NCBI GenBank assembly: GCA_023678885.1
Contig: CM043001.1
Coordinates: 1,374,001 to 1,438,000 of the forward strand
DNA: 64,000 nucleotides
Reading direction: 5' to 3'
From: Pogostemon cablin
Taxonomy: Eukaryota > Streptophyta > Magnoliopsida > Lamiales > Lamiaceae
The notes below the pieces were generated by a model that saw nothing but the letters and a program-made list of their open reading frames with translations, was not told where the DNA came from and did no database searches. Below, in pieces: positions 1 to 11,336 of this stretch; positions within the stretch are counted from its first letter, which is position 1; every line of letters starts with the position of its first letter. A program made the translations under genes and the position numbers.

Positions 1-500
1 CAAAATAACCCACATATCGAAAATTTCAGCATACCGAAAATTTCGGTACGGTATGATACCGTACCGATTTTTTCGGTTCGGTATCGGTAAGAGAATTGTT
101 AAAATTCGGTATTTCGGTATATACCGAAATACCGAAAAAATATCGGTATTTCGGTATATACCGATATATATCGGTATACCGAAATTTTAATTAAATAAAT
201 ATTAATATTAATTATAAATAATTATATATAAATTAAATAATTATAAAATGAATACATATATCGGTATACCGGTATATATCGGTATATTTTCGGTATGTTC
301 GGTATTTTGGTATTAAACAAGGTTTCGGTATTTCGGTAAATTTCGGTATCGTCAATTAGCATACCGAAATTTCGGTATACCGAGTTTCGGTATACCGAAA
401 TTTTCGGTACGGTATCGGTATATATTTTTTGATACCGAAAATTTCGGTACGGTATACGGTATGCATAAAATTTTTTGGTATACCGTACCGTCCACCCCTA
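1..500. repeat. Right part of a palindromic hAT-like repeat
   Basis: The stretch is built from short palindromic words such as GGTATACCGAAATTTCGGTA in both orientations. It ends in ACCGTCCACCCCTA at about 500, which resembles the CACCCCTA end of non-autonomous hAT elements such as the one at 34688-35277. The other end lies before the window, so no target duplication can be checked. No coding sequence is visible. Confidence 0.55.
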
Positions 501-899
501 ATTACAGGTTAATAGATTCAATTATCTATCAATCATGTTATCAATTGTATTTTTATATAGATAAATTATGATATAAAGATACTTAAAAAAATTATAGGTG
601 ATTCTTAGCTGATTTGTGGTCACCAATGATCCTCTCACATGGGTTGTGCACAGTGCATACCGCCTAAAAAATTATTCACTAAATCTGATAATTAAATTAT
701 AAAATTTAATTTAAAGTTGATTATAATATTATCTCATAAAAATATGATATATAATTAATAAAACACTAAATATTTTATTACTATCATAATTCAAGGTAAA
801 GTTATCACACCGAAAACCTTTATGATTTTAATATATTGATTTTAAGACACCAAATATTAACATGAATTTCAAACATTAAAATCACTTAATAATTGTTTA
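501..899. other. AT-rich intergenic DNA
   Basis: I see no ORF, RNA gene or clear repeat here. The sequence is AT-rich, with short A/T runs. Confidence 0.6.
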
Positions 900-1143
900 C
901 TCCTCCATCCCAAAAAAGTTTCACCTTGAGTGGTGTGGAGAGTAAGAAATGTGTAATTTTTTTGAAGTATAATGATTTTTTTAATAAATAAATTACTATT
1001 AAGTATGTTAATTGTGTTATGTATATGTGAGTGGTTTCTTGTAAATAAAGTGTAAGACAGAAAGTTATTATTTTGACTTTTATTTTTTCTAAAGGTAAAA
1101 AGTTTTGTGGACAGGGTGAGTGAAAACTTTTTCTAGAAGAGAG
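900..1143. mobile_element. Degenerate mariner-type MITE
   Basis: The left end CTCCTCCATCCCAAAAAAGT follows a TA. The right end is a decayed inverse of it: an AAAAAGTTTTCAC-like segment can be read on the minus strand near 1115-1135. It belongs to the same family as the CTCCCTCCGT elements at 1541-2243 and 33958-34211, but with weaker ends. The right boundary is approximate. Confidence 0.5.
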
Positions 1144-1540
1144 AATAAAATTTAAATAAATGTTATAATAAAATTAAGTGTATCAAAATTTTGAAACATT
1201 TGCATGTAGTATATAAATGCATGTTAATCTTAAAAGTTAGTCAACCACACGAAAATATTACACAAATATGTTAATTATTGGGTTTATTTCTAGAAAAATC
1301 ACGAATTTTAGTTCTGCTATAAATTAATCCATCTTTTGAGAAATTGTAAAAAAGAACTTCACATTTGAATATTGTTGCAAAATGCATACAAAAATAACCT
1401 CATCTTTTAAAAAAAAAATTCAACAATACTTAAATATAAAGTTTTTTTTGTAATTTTTCAAATGTGTGAATTAATTTAATAAAATTCGTGTGTTTACTGA
1501 GAAGAAATTTACCATTAAAGTATAGTAATGGAATAACATA

Positions 1541-1766
1541 CTTCCTCCGTCTCATTTAAAGAGTTTTTTTTTTCATTTTGGTCGTCCACCCCAAAGGATC
1601 CTCTTTTCTTTTTTACACAAATGTGCCCCACACACCCCCTCTAATACAATTAAAATATGGGGCCCACACTCTCACTTATACAATTACCCACTACACATTA
1701 AATAATAATACTCTTTAATCTACGTGCAAAAAAGTAAATGACCCTCTTTTGATGGGACGGAGGGAC
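1541..1766. mobile_element. Mariner-type MITE 1 of a cluster of three
   Basis: It starts CTTCCTCCGTCTCATTTAAA and ends with the inverse TTTTGATGGGACGGAGGGAC, flanked by TA on both sides (1539-1540 and 1767-1768). It is 226 bp long with no coding capacity. TA duplication and CTCCCTCCGTCCC-type ends are typical of non-autonomous relatives of plant mariner-like elements, such as the one at 8437-11910. Confidence 0.8.
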
Positions 1767-1775
1767 TATAATATA

Positions 1776-2001
1776 CTCCCTCCGTCAGCCCGAAAGGTCC
1801 ACATTTTGCCTTTTTGGGCGTCCGCACCAAAGGTCTATATTTTTCTTTTTAAATACATGGGACCCACACACATCACTAATATAATAAATTTATGGGTCTC
1901 ATACACCCCACTAATACAACTACCATCTACACCTTAAATAATAATACTCTTTAATCCACGTACAAAAAGCAAATGTCCACCTTTGTGGCAGACGGAGAGA
2001 G
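1776..2001. mobile_element. Mariner-type MITE 2 of a cluster of three
   Basis: The left end is CTCCCTCCGTCAGCCCGAAA and the right end is the inverse TGGCAGACGGAGAGAG, with TA at 1774-1775 and 2002-2003. It is 226 bp long. The interior repeats the CACCCCACTAATACAACTA and ACGTACAAAAAGCAAATG words of its neighbour, so the two are related copies rather than one long element. Confidence 0.82.
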
Positions 2002-2040
2002 TATCATCTATGTATGTACCACCTATAAAATGAAAAAATA

Positions 2041-2243
2041 CTCCCTCCGTCCGGTTTTAAGGTGTTCGTTTGCTTTTTGCACGTGAATTAAGGAGTATTA
2101 TTATTATATATAAAGTGGGTAGTTGTATTAGAGGGAAGTGGTGGACCATATTGTGTACTATTTTACTAAATAGAATAAATGAATACCTTTAAATCGGACG
2201 CCAAAAATAGTAAAATAGACACCTTAGAAGCAGACGGATGGAG
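2041..2243. mobile_element. Mariner-type MITE 3 of a cluster of three
   Basis: It starts CTCCCTCCGTCCGGTTTTAA and ends GAAGCAGACGGATGGAG, with TA at 2039-2040 and 2244-2245. It is 203 bp long. Its interior is in the opposite orientation to the two preceding copies: the TTTGCTTTTTGCACGTGAATTA word lies at the left end here and at the right end in them. Confidence 0.8.
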
Positions 2244-2245
2244 TA

Positions 2246-5200
2246 TTATTTAAATTTCTAAATCTAAATTTCAAATTTATCATGCTAACTTAATACAAAT
2301 AACATATTTTATAATTTCTTTATATCTAAAATGGTAGGCTACCCTCCAAAAATTAATGAAAAAACAATTTATTTTTAAAATACAGTTTCTACCATATTAA
2401 CTCAATGCAAATTATGCGGTATACAATATTATCATCACCATGAAAAGGAATTATGCATTGGAATTGTACTTATTCTTTACTTGCCTAAATCAACTGTCTT
2501 ATGTGCAAGTTAATTAATTACACAATTCTGCAAGTCCAATTCATTTAATTATCAAATGGATCATCTAAACTAACCATTTCTAGATTAATTCAGAGCCCAA
2601 AAATAAATTAAAAATAAAGCCCATCAACTCAAATTAGTGTGAGAAAGTTTTCTAATCTTTTACAACCCTAAAAGGCCGAACAAAAAAAATTTAACTTACA
2701 CTCAATTCACCCAAGTCTCTTGTTTGTGTCGTCTCGTTCATCATTTCTCTTTTTTAATTATCATCCAAAATTCTCTAGATTATGTTACCCTTTACCAACG
2801 CCGTGACATAGTTCGCAGATAGATAAAGGGTGCAAAGTCGAGTATCGTGTGGTCGAAGCCACATTCAGATCCGCAATTAGATCTAATTTTAGAAGTCCAG
2901 ATCTAACTCTGCATCTAATTTTAGAAGTCCAGATCTAACTCTGCTAACTTCGCTTAAGGTAATTATCGTTTAGATTTTATACTATCTATATTGTTTTTGT
3001 TGGCATTATTTATACTTTTGTCGAAATAATTTTATGTATTTATAAAACTATGGTATGTTGTGTCGATATCCATAGGGAGAATGATTGTGGGCTCAAATCA
3101 AAGTCGAGTCTCGTGTTGGGGTTGAAGCTCGTCTTTGATCTACCGGTGCTCTGCTTTTCCAAATCTTCGTTTAAGGTAAATCTCATATTATGATTTATAC
3201 TCTCAAGATCTTTTTGTTGGGATTTTTGGTTTTGTTGTACTGTATTATTGGTTTAAGCAATATACTGGAATTTATAAAAAAGTGATTTCTTGTGTGTTTT
3301 GCAGCGATAGATTGTTCTGTCTTTCATGGTTGGTTTCCATCACTAATCTGCGCAGACTTTATTATAGTTCTACAATTTGATCTTTATTGTTGTTTTGATC
3401 TATTTGTTCTATATGGCTTTCCTGGTGGCTCAAAGAGTTCAATGGATGTGAGTTTTTAAATTGACCTTTATCCGATATACAGCTTTTGTACAAAATTTTA
3501 ACACTTATAATGCATTGACTCTTTCATTTACGAAAATTTGTACTTACCTAACTGCATAAAGTATATTGAATGCAAACTCAATTTGGACATAAGCTAAAAC
3601 GTTGTCATTAAACTGTTGAAACTATTTTGAGTTAAGTATATACAAATGTTATTGATTAAACTATTTAATCAATGATGTTATGTAAACTTTCTAAACTATT
3701 TTGTTTAAGATTTAAACCTTTGTTTTTGTTAGGACAAACTCTTTTATCATTATTTTTCAATATGAAAATAAGAGCGATTTTAGTCTCTCTAATTATACTG
3801 AGAGGTATTATTTTCTATTATAGATTTAAATACTCATTCTCTTTGATAGATAACAATGCTCATCAAATTATCTGGTCCATCCTTTTATCTCTCTTTGTTG
3901 GTTATGCAATATCAAGCAACTTAACTTTTCAAATTCTTAAAAAGATATATTAGCAATATCCATCCACACATGAAGAACTTGTGGCATTAAACCAAAATTG
4001 ACAACCATCCTTTTATTGTTATGCTATGAATAGCATGAGCACCTTTGGAAATTCTTTAAAAGATTACATTATTTAGGAGAAGCAATCATGAACTGCCTGA
4101 ACAATTTTGTATTAAGCTTATAATCTCAGAATAATGATTTTAAAAGAAGTGTTTTTAGTTGTTACCTCTCTTCCGCATATGGTCAATTGTGCAGCTCTTT
4201 GTCAGCTTTTTCATTGCTCTTGCACTTAGAAGTTTCTCAATGGTATAATTGGTTCACATGCCATTTTCATTTTTTTTTGCCTTTGTTGCTTCATCTCAAA
4301 CTGTGTTGTCTGTCTTTTGCTTCTACCATTAGTTAGTTCTTCAGGTCCATACTCAAAATCTGATTTACTTTATGTATGATTTAATAATGGTTGTAGATCA
4401 GAAATTATAATATTATGTCACTGAGTATATTCAGAATATCATTCTATTCCTTATTTGAAAGATTATTTTGTTAGATTCAAAAAATAAATTATTGAATATG
4501 CTATATAACTGCCATTTCATATAAATACTTGATGTTTCCATCATGCTAAAAATTGATTGAATGCATGTATCAGTATACAAATCACAATATGAGTGCATAA
4601 GCTCCAGTTTCAAACTTTCCCCTATGTATGAAATGTAACATGATTTGTATTTCAATCTCAGTGACATGGAACATGGATCCCAAGCTGAAAGATGTTCTTT
4701 TCCTCCATATCCATGCACCTCATATAGTCTAGCCATATTAACATTCACTGCCTCATATGTTTTTGAAGATTGATACCTTTAATCAAAGAAAATAGAGGAA
4801 ATGAGAAACTTAAGTGACTGGCTTCTCCTTTATATCTCAATTGAGGCTACCTAATGTAGCATTATTTAAATCTGTCAAAAGCATGGTTTCCATGCCCTAA
4901 TGTGGTACTCGATCTGCAAATATCAATTCTTGTCAGTTCAATAGTTAAAGGAGTCATCTTTTCTTCCAGAATTATTATTTAATGTTAAATCATCTTTTTA
5001 GTCAATGCAAGTTTTTGCAACTTTAATAATTGTAGTAGGTGCAGGTACAACATGTGAAGAAATATTGTACATTTTGGCGGGAAATTGTTTCATTCTCCAA
5101 TATCCTGCTTTTATATATTTAGAGATATCCTATGAACTTGTGATGCACGTACAAAAATATTCTGTGCATTTAATTATCATATTATGTTATCATTTTAAAT

Positions 5201-5258
5201 TTACAATTTAAGATTTATTTTTTATTCTTAGAATTGATTATTTTTTTGTCGTTTAATT
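2246..5258. other. No recognised gene; possible noncoding or decayed transcript
   Basis: No convincing reading frame is present. ORFs of about 93 codons at 3672-3953 (+) and 105 codons at 4431-4748 (-) match no family I recognise. Around 2830-3180 two related blocks each begin with an AAAGTCGAGT word and end in a TTAAG/GTAA donor-like site (near 2958 and 3175). A TTTTGCAG acceptor-like site follows near 3303. This could be a spliced noncoding transcript or the decayed 5' end of a gene. It is a weak inference. Confidence 0.3.
2881..2944. repeat. 32-bp tandem duplication
   Basis: Two exact head-to-tail copies of a 32-bp unit beginning ATCTAATTTTAGAAGTCCAG, at 2881-2912 and 2913-2944. It lies just before the donor-like site near 2958. 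Confidence 0.9.
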
Positions 5259-5440
5259 TATTCAAAATTAATAGATGCATATATGTGTATTTTCGAATCT
5301 TTAAAAATGTAGTAATAATTAATGAATCAAACACTACGTGTTGAATTATTCAAAATTAATAGATGTATATATGTGTATTTTCGAATCTTTAAAAATGTAG
5401 TAATAGTTAATGAATCAAACACTATGTGTTGAATTATTTA
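5259..5440. repeat. 88-bp tandem duplication
   Basis: Two copies of an 88-bp unit containing TGTGTATTTTCGAATCTTTA, differing at only a few bases (for example ATGCATAT/ATGTATAT and TAATAATTAA/TAATAGTTAA). No ORF crosses them. Confidence 0.88.
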
Positions 5441-5689
5441 CAAATTTGATGAGTAAGTCTGGTGTTTTTTTGTTTTTTTTAATTGGAATTTATTGACATT
5501 GAATAAAGAAAGCCACACTGTTAATTGAGATCAAAATGTTAGATATTCTATAATTTCATATTAAATATAGATGACTAATTATGTGGCAATCCAGAATTAA
5601 TGTTTCATATTTGAACTTTTTAAATTTCAAATTTTGGATCCTAGCTTTGAGATCATGAAAGGGGATTCTTTTTCAAGTTAGACCCCTAA

Positions 5690-6802
5690 CTGCTCGTTTG
5701 GTAGGGTGTAATATGGTGTATCAAAAGGGATAATATGCCCATTTATAGTGTTTGGTAGGTTATACAAACTTAATAAGGGGCCTGTAAAATAATGTGGGCC
5801 CGTAAAATTTCACTATTGCTTTTTGAACTATTAATCGGGCATCCCACCAGGTATTAATATTATGCATTCAATAGTAAACACATACAAAACACTGAAATTA
5901 CCAATTTAGGCCTCAACTTTGTAATGCAGAGCATTAATTTCAGAAAAATAAACAAATATTTGTAATATACAAAAAGCATTAAAATTTTTATCGGTCACTT
6001 AAAATAAATAAATAATTTTTATAATAGAACAAAATTAATATTCAAATTAAAATTAAATTTAAGCTTAATTTTGTTATAATGGGCTAAAAATTTTAAATGA
6101 TAAATAATTGTAACATTTTTAATAATAGAAACCATAACGTTATAAAACAATTAAATAAATCATAAAAATGCATTAGGGTGTTTAGATTTTCAATAATAAA
6201 ACAATTATATAAATTATATTAACACTATAAAAAAACATAGAAACCCATAAAATTAATGTCAATAAATAAATATAATTAACAATAATTATTCCAGTTAAAT
6301 TGAATTTAGTATACAAAATTTTAAATGATATGTAGTACAATAATTGTAAAATTTTCATTTTAGATAAAAAATAATATCATATTGATTAAATTAAATTTAT
6401 AAAAATTAATTAAAAATATAAATCATCATTTCGAAATATCAGTGGTGATATTTTAAATAAATAATTTTTTGAATTATATATATTATTTATTCGACAAAAT
6501 AAATTTAAGGAGTAATACAGTAGAGCATTCAAAATTTTAATTAAGAGTACACTTTGTGGATATCTTTATCTATTTATTATAAAAAAAATGTAATTAAATC
6601 TATAAATTAAATAAGGGTATATAGGTAATATTACATTTTACACATCATATTAGTATAGCCTACCAAATACCATAAAATATTATTACTACTTTTTATACAT
6701 TCTATCAAACAAATTTATTTATTTATATTATCCCCTTATATCTACATACATAATACTTACCCCATAATACTTCTTTATCTTATCTTACCTATTAAACGGC
6801 CG
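5690..6802. mobile_element. Harbinger/PIF-like element, non-autonomous
   Basis: The left end CTGCTCGTTTGGTAGGG pairs with the inverse of the right end (CGGCCGTTTAATAGG read on the minus strand). Both sides carry TAA (5687-5689 and 6803-6805), the usual 3-bp target of this superfamily. Subterminal words such as TTTGGTAGGTTATAC (left) and the inverse GCCTACCAAATACC (right) extend the symmetry. The 1.1 kb interior is very AT-rich with no transposase. Confidence 0.65.
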
Positions 6803-6807
6803 TAAGT

Positions 6808-6833
6808 GTATATGTATATGTATATGTATATAT
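6808..6833. repeat. Hexanucleotide microsatellite (TATATG)n
   Basis: About four copies of TATATG, just outside the Harbinger-like element. Confidence 0.85.
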
Positions 6834-6879
6834 TGTTGAGATAATATCAATCTTCAAAATGATTTCTACTCATGATTCA

Positions 6880-7165
6880 GTAATAATGTAAAAATAACAA
6901 TTATCTGCGAATAATTATTAGAATATTTTTCCCCAAAAATAAGAAATGTGGCAGATTCATGACTCGGTAATTATAAAAGATTATACGAAAAATTGAATTA
7001 TCTGCGAAGAACTATAAGACTATTTCCAAAAAAAAAAATGTGACAGGTTCATGATTTAGTAATAATTCACAAAGCTTGTAGAAACATTCTACGAAAATAA
7101 AATTATCTTCAAATAATTATTTGATGCATTCCAAAAATAAAATAAAATTGGGACAGATTCATGAT
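6880..7165. repeat. Degenerate tandem repeat of about 100 bp
   Basis: Words such as CAGATTCATGA or CAGGTTCATGA recur near 6952, 7046 and 7152. They are accompanied by diverged copies of TAATTATCTGCGAATAATTA, about 95-105 bp apart. The units are strongly diverged. A 62-codon ORF in the last unit has no support. Confidence 0.55.
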
Positions 7166-7435
7166 TCACAATCTAAATTAATTGATACTATTTATATATC
7201 GAGTACAAATTATTGGGTGACACGGATACTAATTGATAAACTATGTTATTCGTTTCTTGTGAGTTGTGATCGGATTTCACAAAAATGCATCACATATAGT
7301 ATATATTAATATATATATATAGTTCCTAATTAAAAATTAATACTAATAATAAATAGGTACCAATATAAATATTACATTATTTGACCAAATAATAATCACA
7401 ATAATAGTATAAGTTATGAGAGACACTTTTTGAAA

Positions 7436-7705
7436 AGACAAAGTCGATACGGTAATTATGTGAGACGGGTCGACCTATTGTTAAAGTATTATTGTTACAT
7501 AGTTAAAGTATACTTATTGTTGATTAAAGTATGTTTTCTAAAAATACGATATATTATGAAATAAAGCATGATTTTAGGGTGTTATAGTATGATTAATTAC
7601 TGATATACTTTAATAATCAATAAATATACTTTATTTACATAACAATCATACTTTAACAATGAATCGTCTTACAACTCATCTCACATATATTCATCTCACA
7701 AAAGA
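7436..7705. mobile_element. MITE-like inverted repeat of the GTGAGACGG family, copy 1
   Basis: GTGAGACGGGTCGACCTATT and TTGTTAAAGTAT on the left face an inverse copy (CATACTTTAACAATGAATCG and CATCTCAC) on the right. The middle is rich in TACTTTAA words. A related copy lies at 23300-23562. Precise ends and target duplication are unclear. Confidence 0.5.
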
Positions 7706-7805
7706 GTACCTCATTTGAAAAATGTTACTACATCATAGAATAAGAGTGTTATTATTTGTGTTATGAGAAAAAAAAAAACTTGTTTTATAGAATAATAGAG
7801 GTGTT

Positions 7806-8115
7806 AAAATAAACAAGCCGTTTGGTAGCTTGGCTCGGCTCACTACTATTTAATTTCGAGTTCGAGTTCGTCTAATGCTTGTTACATTATCGAACTGAGC
7901 TCGATAAAGGTCAATAATAATTACATTAATTAATTAATAATAAATATTATCTAATGATAATTTCAAATATATTATAATAATTATTAAATAAAAAATATAT
8001 TAATTAAAATAAAGATTAAACTCGATAAGATCGTTAAAACTTAAGAGCTCAACTCATTTAGTTTAATGAGTCGAGACGAGTTCGAACGAGTAATTTTGAG
8101 TCGAGCTCGAGTATG
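7806..8115. repeat. GAGCTCGAG-rich inverted repeat, partial
   Basis: The left part begins AGGTGTTAAAATAAACAAGC and contains TTCGAGTTCGAGTTCG. The right part contains the inverse theme GAGTCGAGACGAGTTCGAACG and GAGTCGAGCTCGAG. It resembles the AGGGGTGTTAAACGAGCC class of plant inverted-repeat elements, but no matching right terminus was found, so it is probably truncated. Confidence 0.4.
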
Positions 8116-8270
8116 CTAATTTAATAGTACTCTGGAACAATGACATTTCATCATACAAAATAATGGAGTATAAAAGTGGACATGGTGATTTCAAGTTTTA
8201 CGCATAAAAAGATGATGATGGTATATCTTCATTAATTAATGTTTTATTTGACCTTAAATCAATCATATGC

Positions 8271-8295
8271 ATATATATATATATATATATATATA
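8271..8295. repeat. (AT)n microsatellite
   Basis: An uninterrupted AT dinucleotide run. Confidence 0.95.
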
Positions 8296-8819
8296 ATTAT
8301 TTCAACCAATTATTATGTCCTTTATAAATTAAGACATCCTTGAATTTCAATTTTTAATTAATTGAAAAGTGTGAGACTTGTGTGCGCTCAGACACACCGT
8401 GCGCCTTTAGAATTTAATATTATGGGTAAAGGTATACTCCCTCCATCCCGGAACAACGTACACGTTTTGCCATTTTCGTCCGTCCCAAAACTAAGTATCC
8501 ATTTCCTATTTTAGTAAGGGGACCCCACACACCAAACAATTTATACCCTTAAATGTTGACTAAATTACTACTCATGCCATCACCTAATTTCAATAATTAA
8601 CCTGTAAACTAGTCAAATTAATTGATCCATACATTGATTTGTAATCATTGAATTGAATAAAACAATGTTATCATCAGTAAACATCACGTGACTCATCCCA
8701 TCTCTTTTTCTCTCTCATGAACTCTCTGGATCAATCTATATTCATCTCTCTCAAGAACTCTCTTTCTCTCATGAACCCTAGGTTCTCTCTCTCATGATTT
8801 TCTCTCACTTTCAGCTGTC

Positions 8820-9224
8820 ATGAACTCAAAATTTTCACTCCATCTTTCGACGGAAGCCGATTCCGATTTGGAATCCTGTTTCCCCCACCACAATTTATCG
8901 TCGGATCCTTTCCTTCCATCATTTGATTCTTCGATGAAATCCACTTTCTCGATGTTAGATCTAGATGGAACTGTAGTTTCGGAGTCCATAGATCCATATG
9001 ATGGTGTTGTGATTCCAGATTCTGATGATGAAATTATTTCGAATTATGCATCTTGTATACGCCCTACTAAATCGAGAAGAAAGTCACCATTGGAGCCTAA
9101 ATCCAGCATATATAGGTCAAATTTTGAACATGTGACGATTCGTGAGGCAGATATACATTTTTTCCTACTGTGTTGTCCTGCTCTTTTGGTACTACCCGAA
9201 TACAGAGAATACAGAGAGGTATAA
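8820..9224 (+). CDS. Hypothetical 134-residue ORF inside the mariner-like element
   Basis: I do not recognise this protein. It begins MNSKFSLHLSTEADSDLESC and is rich in Ser and Asp, with an acidic stretch VVIPDSDDEI near residues 61-70 followed by a basic one (TKSRRK). There is no signal peptide or membrane segment. Upstream (8690-8820) is a CT-rich stretch of TCTCTCTC words resembling a plant 5' leader. It runs opposite to the transposase and lies in the part of the element that follows the transposase 3' end. It could be a captured host fragment, an element gene of unknown role, or a chance ORF. The ending after residue 115 (hydrophobic, FFLLCCPALLVLP) may be intronic read-through. Real coding status is uncertain. 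Confidence 0.35.
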   Translation: MNSKFSLHLSTEADSDLESCFPHHNLSSDPFLPSFDSSMKSTFSMLDLDGTVVSESIDPYDGVVIPDSDDEIISNYASCIRPTKSRRKSPLEPKSSIYRSNFEHVTIREADIHFFLLCCPALLVLPEYREYREV

Positions 9225-9853
9225 CTCCTTTTTTAATTTTCTGTACATGTACAGTTGGGATTTAGGGCTTTTGATGACTGATATGATGAATTCATTTAGC
9301 TTGAAAAGTAAACTTTTTATGTGTGTCATCATTTGATATTGTTTGGTGGCTTATAGAACCTGTAATGTCATCACATACTCATTTTAGGAGACACACATGC
9401 ACACACTCTGTGATGAAAATATAATCTGAGAGAAAGGGTCTATTTCATAGTTTGTTGACTTGAGAAGTATGCTTGTGATGGATGGCCTCTGAAAGCTTAT
9501 GAATCTAAGTGGTTATGTTTGGCGACTTCTTACATGACATTGTCATCACATGGTCATTTAGATTTCACAAACATTCAGCAAGGATTATGTAATCCAAATA
9601 TAAATAAAATCACTAAAACTTTAGTAAGCTTATAAATGGTTTACTGCTTAAACATACTTTGTAATCAAAGTTGTTTTGTAGCTGTAAACCTACATTGTTC
9701 CTTCAAAAAAAGAGTATAAATCTCCACAAAAAGCAGTATAAACTACTTCTAAGTTTATATCTCCACAAAAAGGAGTATAATCTCCACAAAAATCCAACCT
9801 GAACATACTTACCTGCCCTGTTGCAGCTTCACACCTTTTTCTTGGAATATGTA

Positions 9854-11336
9854 TTATTTCAATCCCTCTACAGCTGTTATAAAATCTTCCAACCCCTCTT
9901 CTTCATGTTCTTCAATCAAATATTCAAGAGATGACATGATCAATTCTTTCTCAACTTCTAAGTTTGTAGGAAGTTGTCCTACTCTCATTAATGCATCTTT
10001 GCTCATATGAGGGATCTTATAATTGTTGGCACCACGATAAATTATAATTTCTCTGAGCCATGATTGTAGTGTTAGGAACACTGCATTGAGCTTGATATGT
10101 GTTAGCTCATCAAATGATTTGTTCACTGCCCCAAGCAAATCATCAACTGATGTTGCTGATTTAGTCACTTGCAAAGATTGCAAGACCCTAAACCATCCCA
10201 AATAATTTATATTTATGTCTGCACTATTTGGAGGTTGGTTTACAATATGAATGTTGAAACCATCAGAGCTTGCAGCATATCTAAAATCAGGATCATTATC
10301 ATTTATATGTGGTGGAGCATTGTCTTGTTGAATAACAATGTTTCTACTTGCATCACTTGGCCATTTGGACTTTATAGCTGGTATAACCTATTATAATGTC
10401 ACCAATAAGAATTAATTAATGAATTCTTATTTAGGAGACTTATATAGGAAAATAACTCAATGATGAATTTATTTTGAAAGTTATACACAAATATGCATAG
10501 TGGTGTCCATATAGAAACACATAAAATACTAACTTGATTGATGAACATGTCCTTTGTGACTTCCTTAGTTACTGAATCTAATGGTTTAGTTACCATTGTG
10601 CCTGCTGCTCTATTTTTTGAATTTCTTATTGCTGGTACAACTTCATTAAATGGGAAAAGTCCTATTTTTCCATCAAATTTGCACTCCCCATTTGAGTCAT
10701 AAATTGGCCTAGATACTGCACAGAGGAATATGACATTTGTGATGAATCTTCGACTCTTACATGATCTGTATGACTCTACCTCATCTTTTGACAAATAATA
10801 TCTCTCTTTTGTCCTTGTAATATTGAACCACTTCTCATCCAAATGCACTATGTGGGACATGCTTTTAAACTTGATCACTTTTTGTACATGATCAACTTCC
10901 AATGCTTGTAAACTGAATTTTAATCTGCATAACATGTTTTCAGCCGTGACTGTTGGCTTGATTGCATTTGTATGAGGTCAGATCAGCCCTTCCTTTGCCT
11001 ATCTCTCAACTGTACTTTTACTTGTTTCCATTTGAGTTGCTATATTTCGATAAGTACCTCTGAGTTTAACTGAAATACTTTCAAGTCTTTCCTTATCAAA
11101 AACTTGTCTTTTTTTTTAAACATCCCTGTTTTTTTGTTGCATAAAGAAATTGGATTACCTAACAATATTTGTTGTTTTGCTCTTGACCAAATTCTGCTAA
11201 CAACTTTTCTTGTGACACCAAACTTGGTTGCTGCTTCTGCCATTCTACCATGTGCTGGCTTGCCATTAGAAGACCTTTCCAACAAAAACTGAGCAATGAG
11301 GTTTAGTTCACTTCTTGTTAAGTTTTTCTTAACCAT
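9854..11336 (-). pseudogene. Plant mariner-like transposase, inactivated
   Basis: Minus-strand remnants in order: an N-terminal helix-turn-helix region (11336 down to about 11040, with GVTRKVVSRIW), then HLDEKWFN with the first catalytic Asp, FDGKIGLFPF, and QQDNAPPH with the second Asp. The C-terminal LGWFRVLQSLQ and the end at 9854 follow. An intron at 10388-10533 (GTTAGT...AG on the minus strand) joins MFINQ to VIPAIK. Exactly 39 residues after the second Asp, where plant mariner enzymes have the third catalytic Asp (D39D), the codon at 10202-10204 is TAT (Tyr). In addition there is a frameshift near 11060-11080, and two in-frame stops lie between about 10960 and 11000. The enzyme cannot be functional. 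Confidence 0.88.

Noticed and set aside
3672..3953. 93-codon hydrophobic ORF
   Set aside because: AT-rich translation with no recognisable family; membrane-like runs are expected from T-rich DNA.
4431..4748. 105-codon minus-strand ORF
   Set aside because: No family recognised and no splice or promoter context; kept only as a mention in the intergenic entry.
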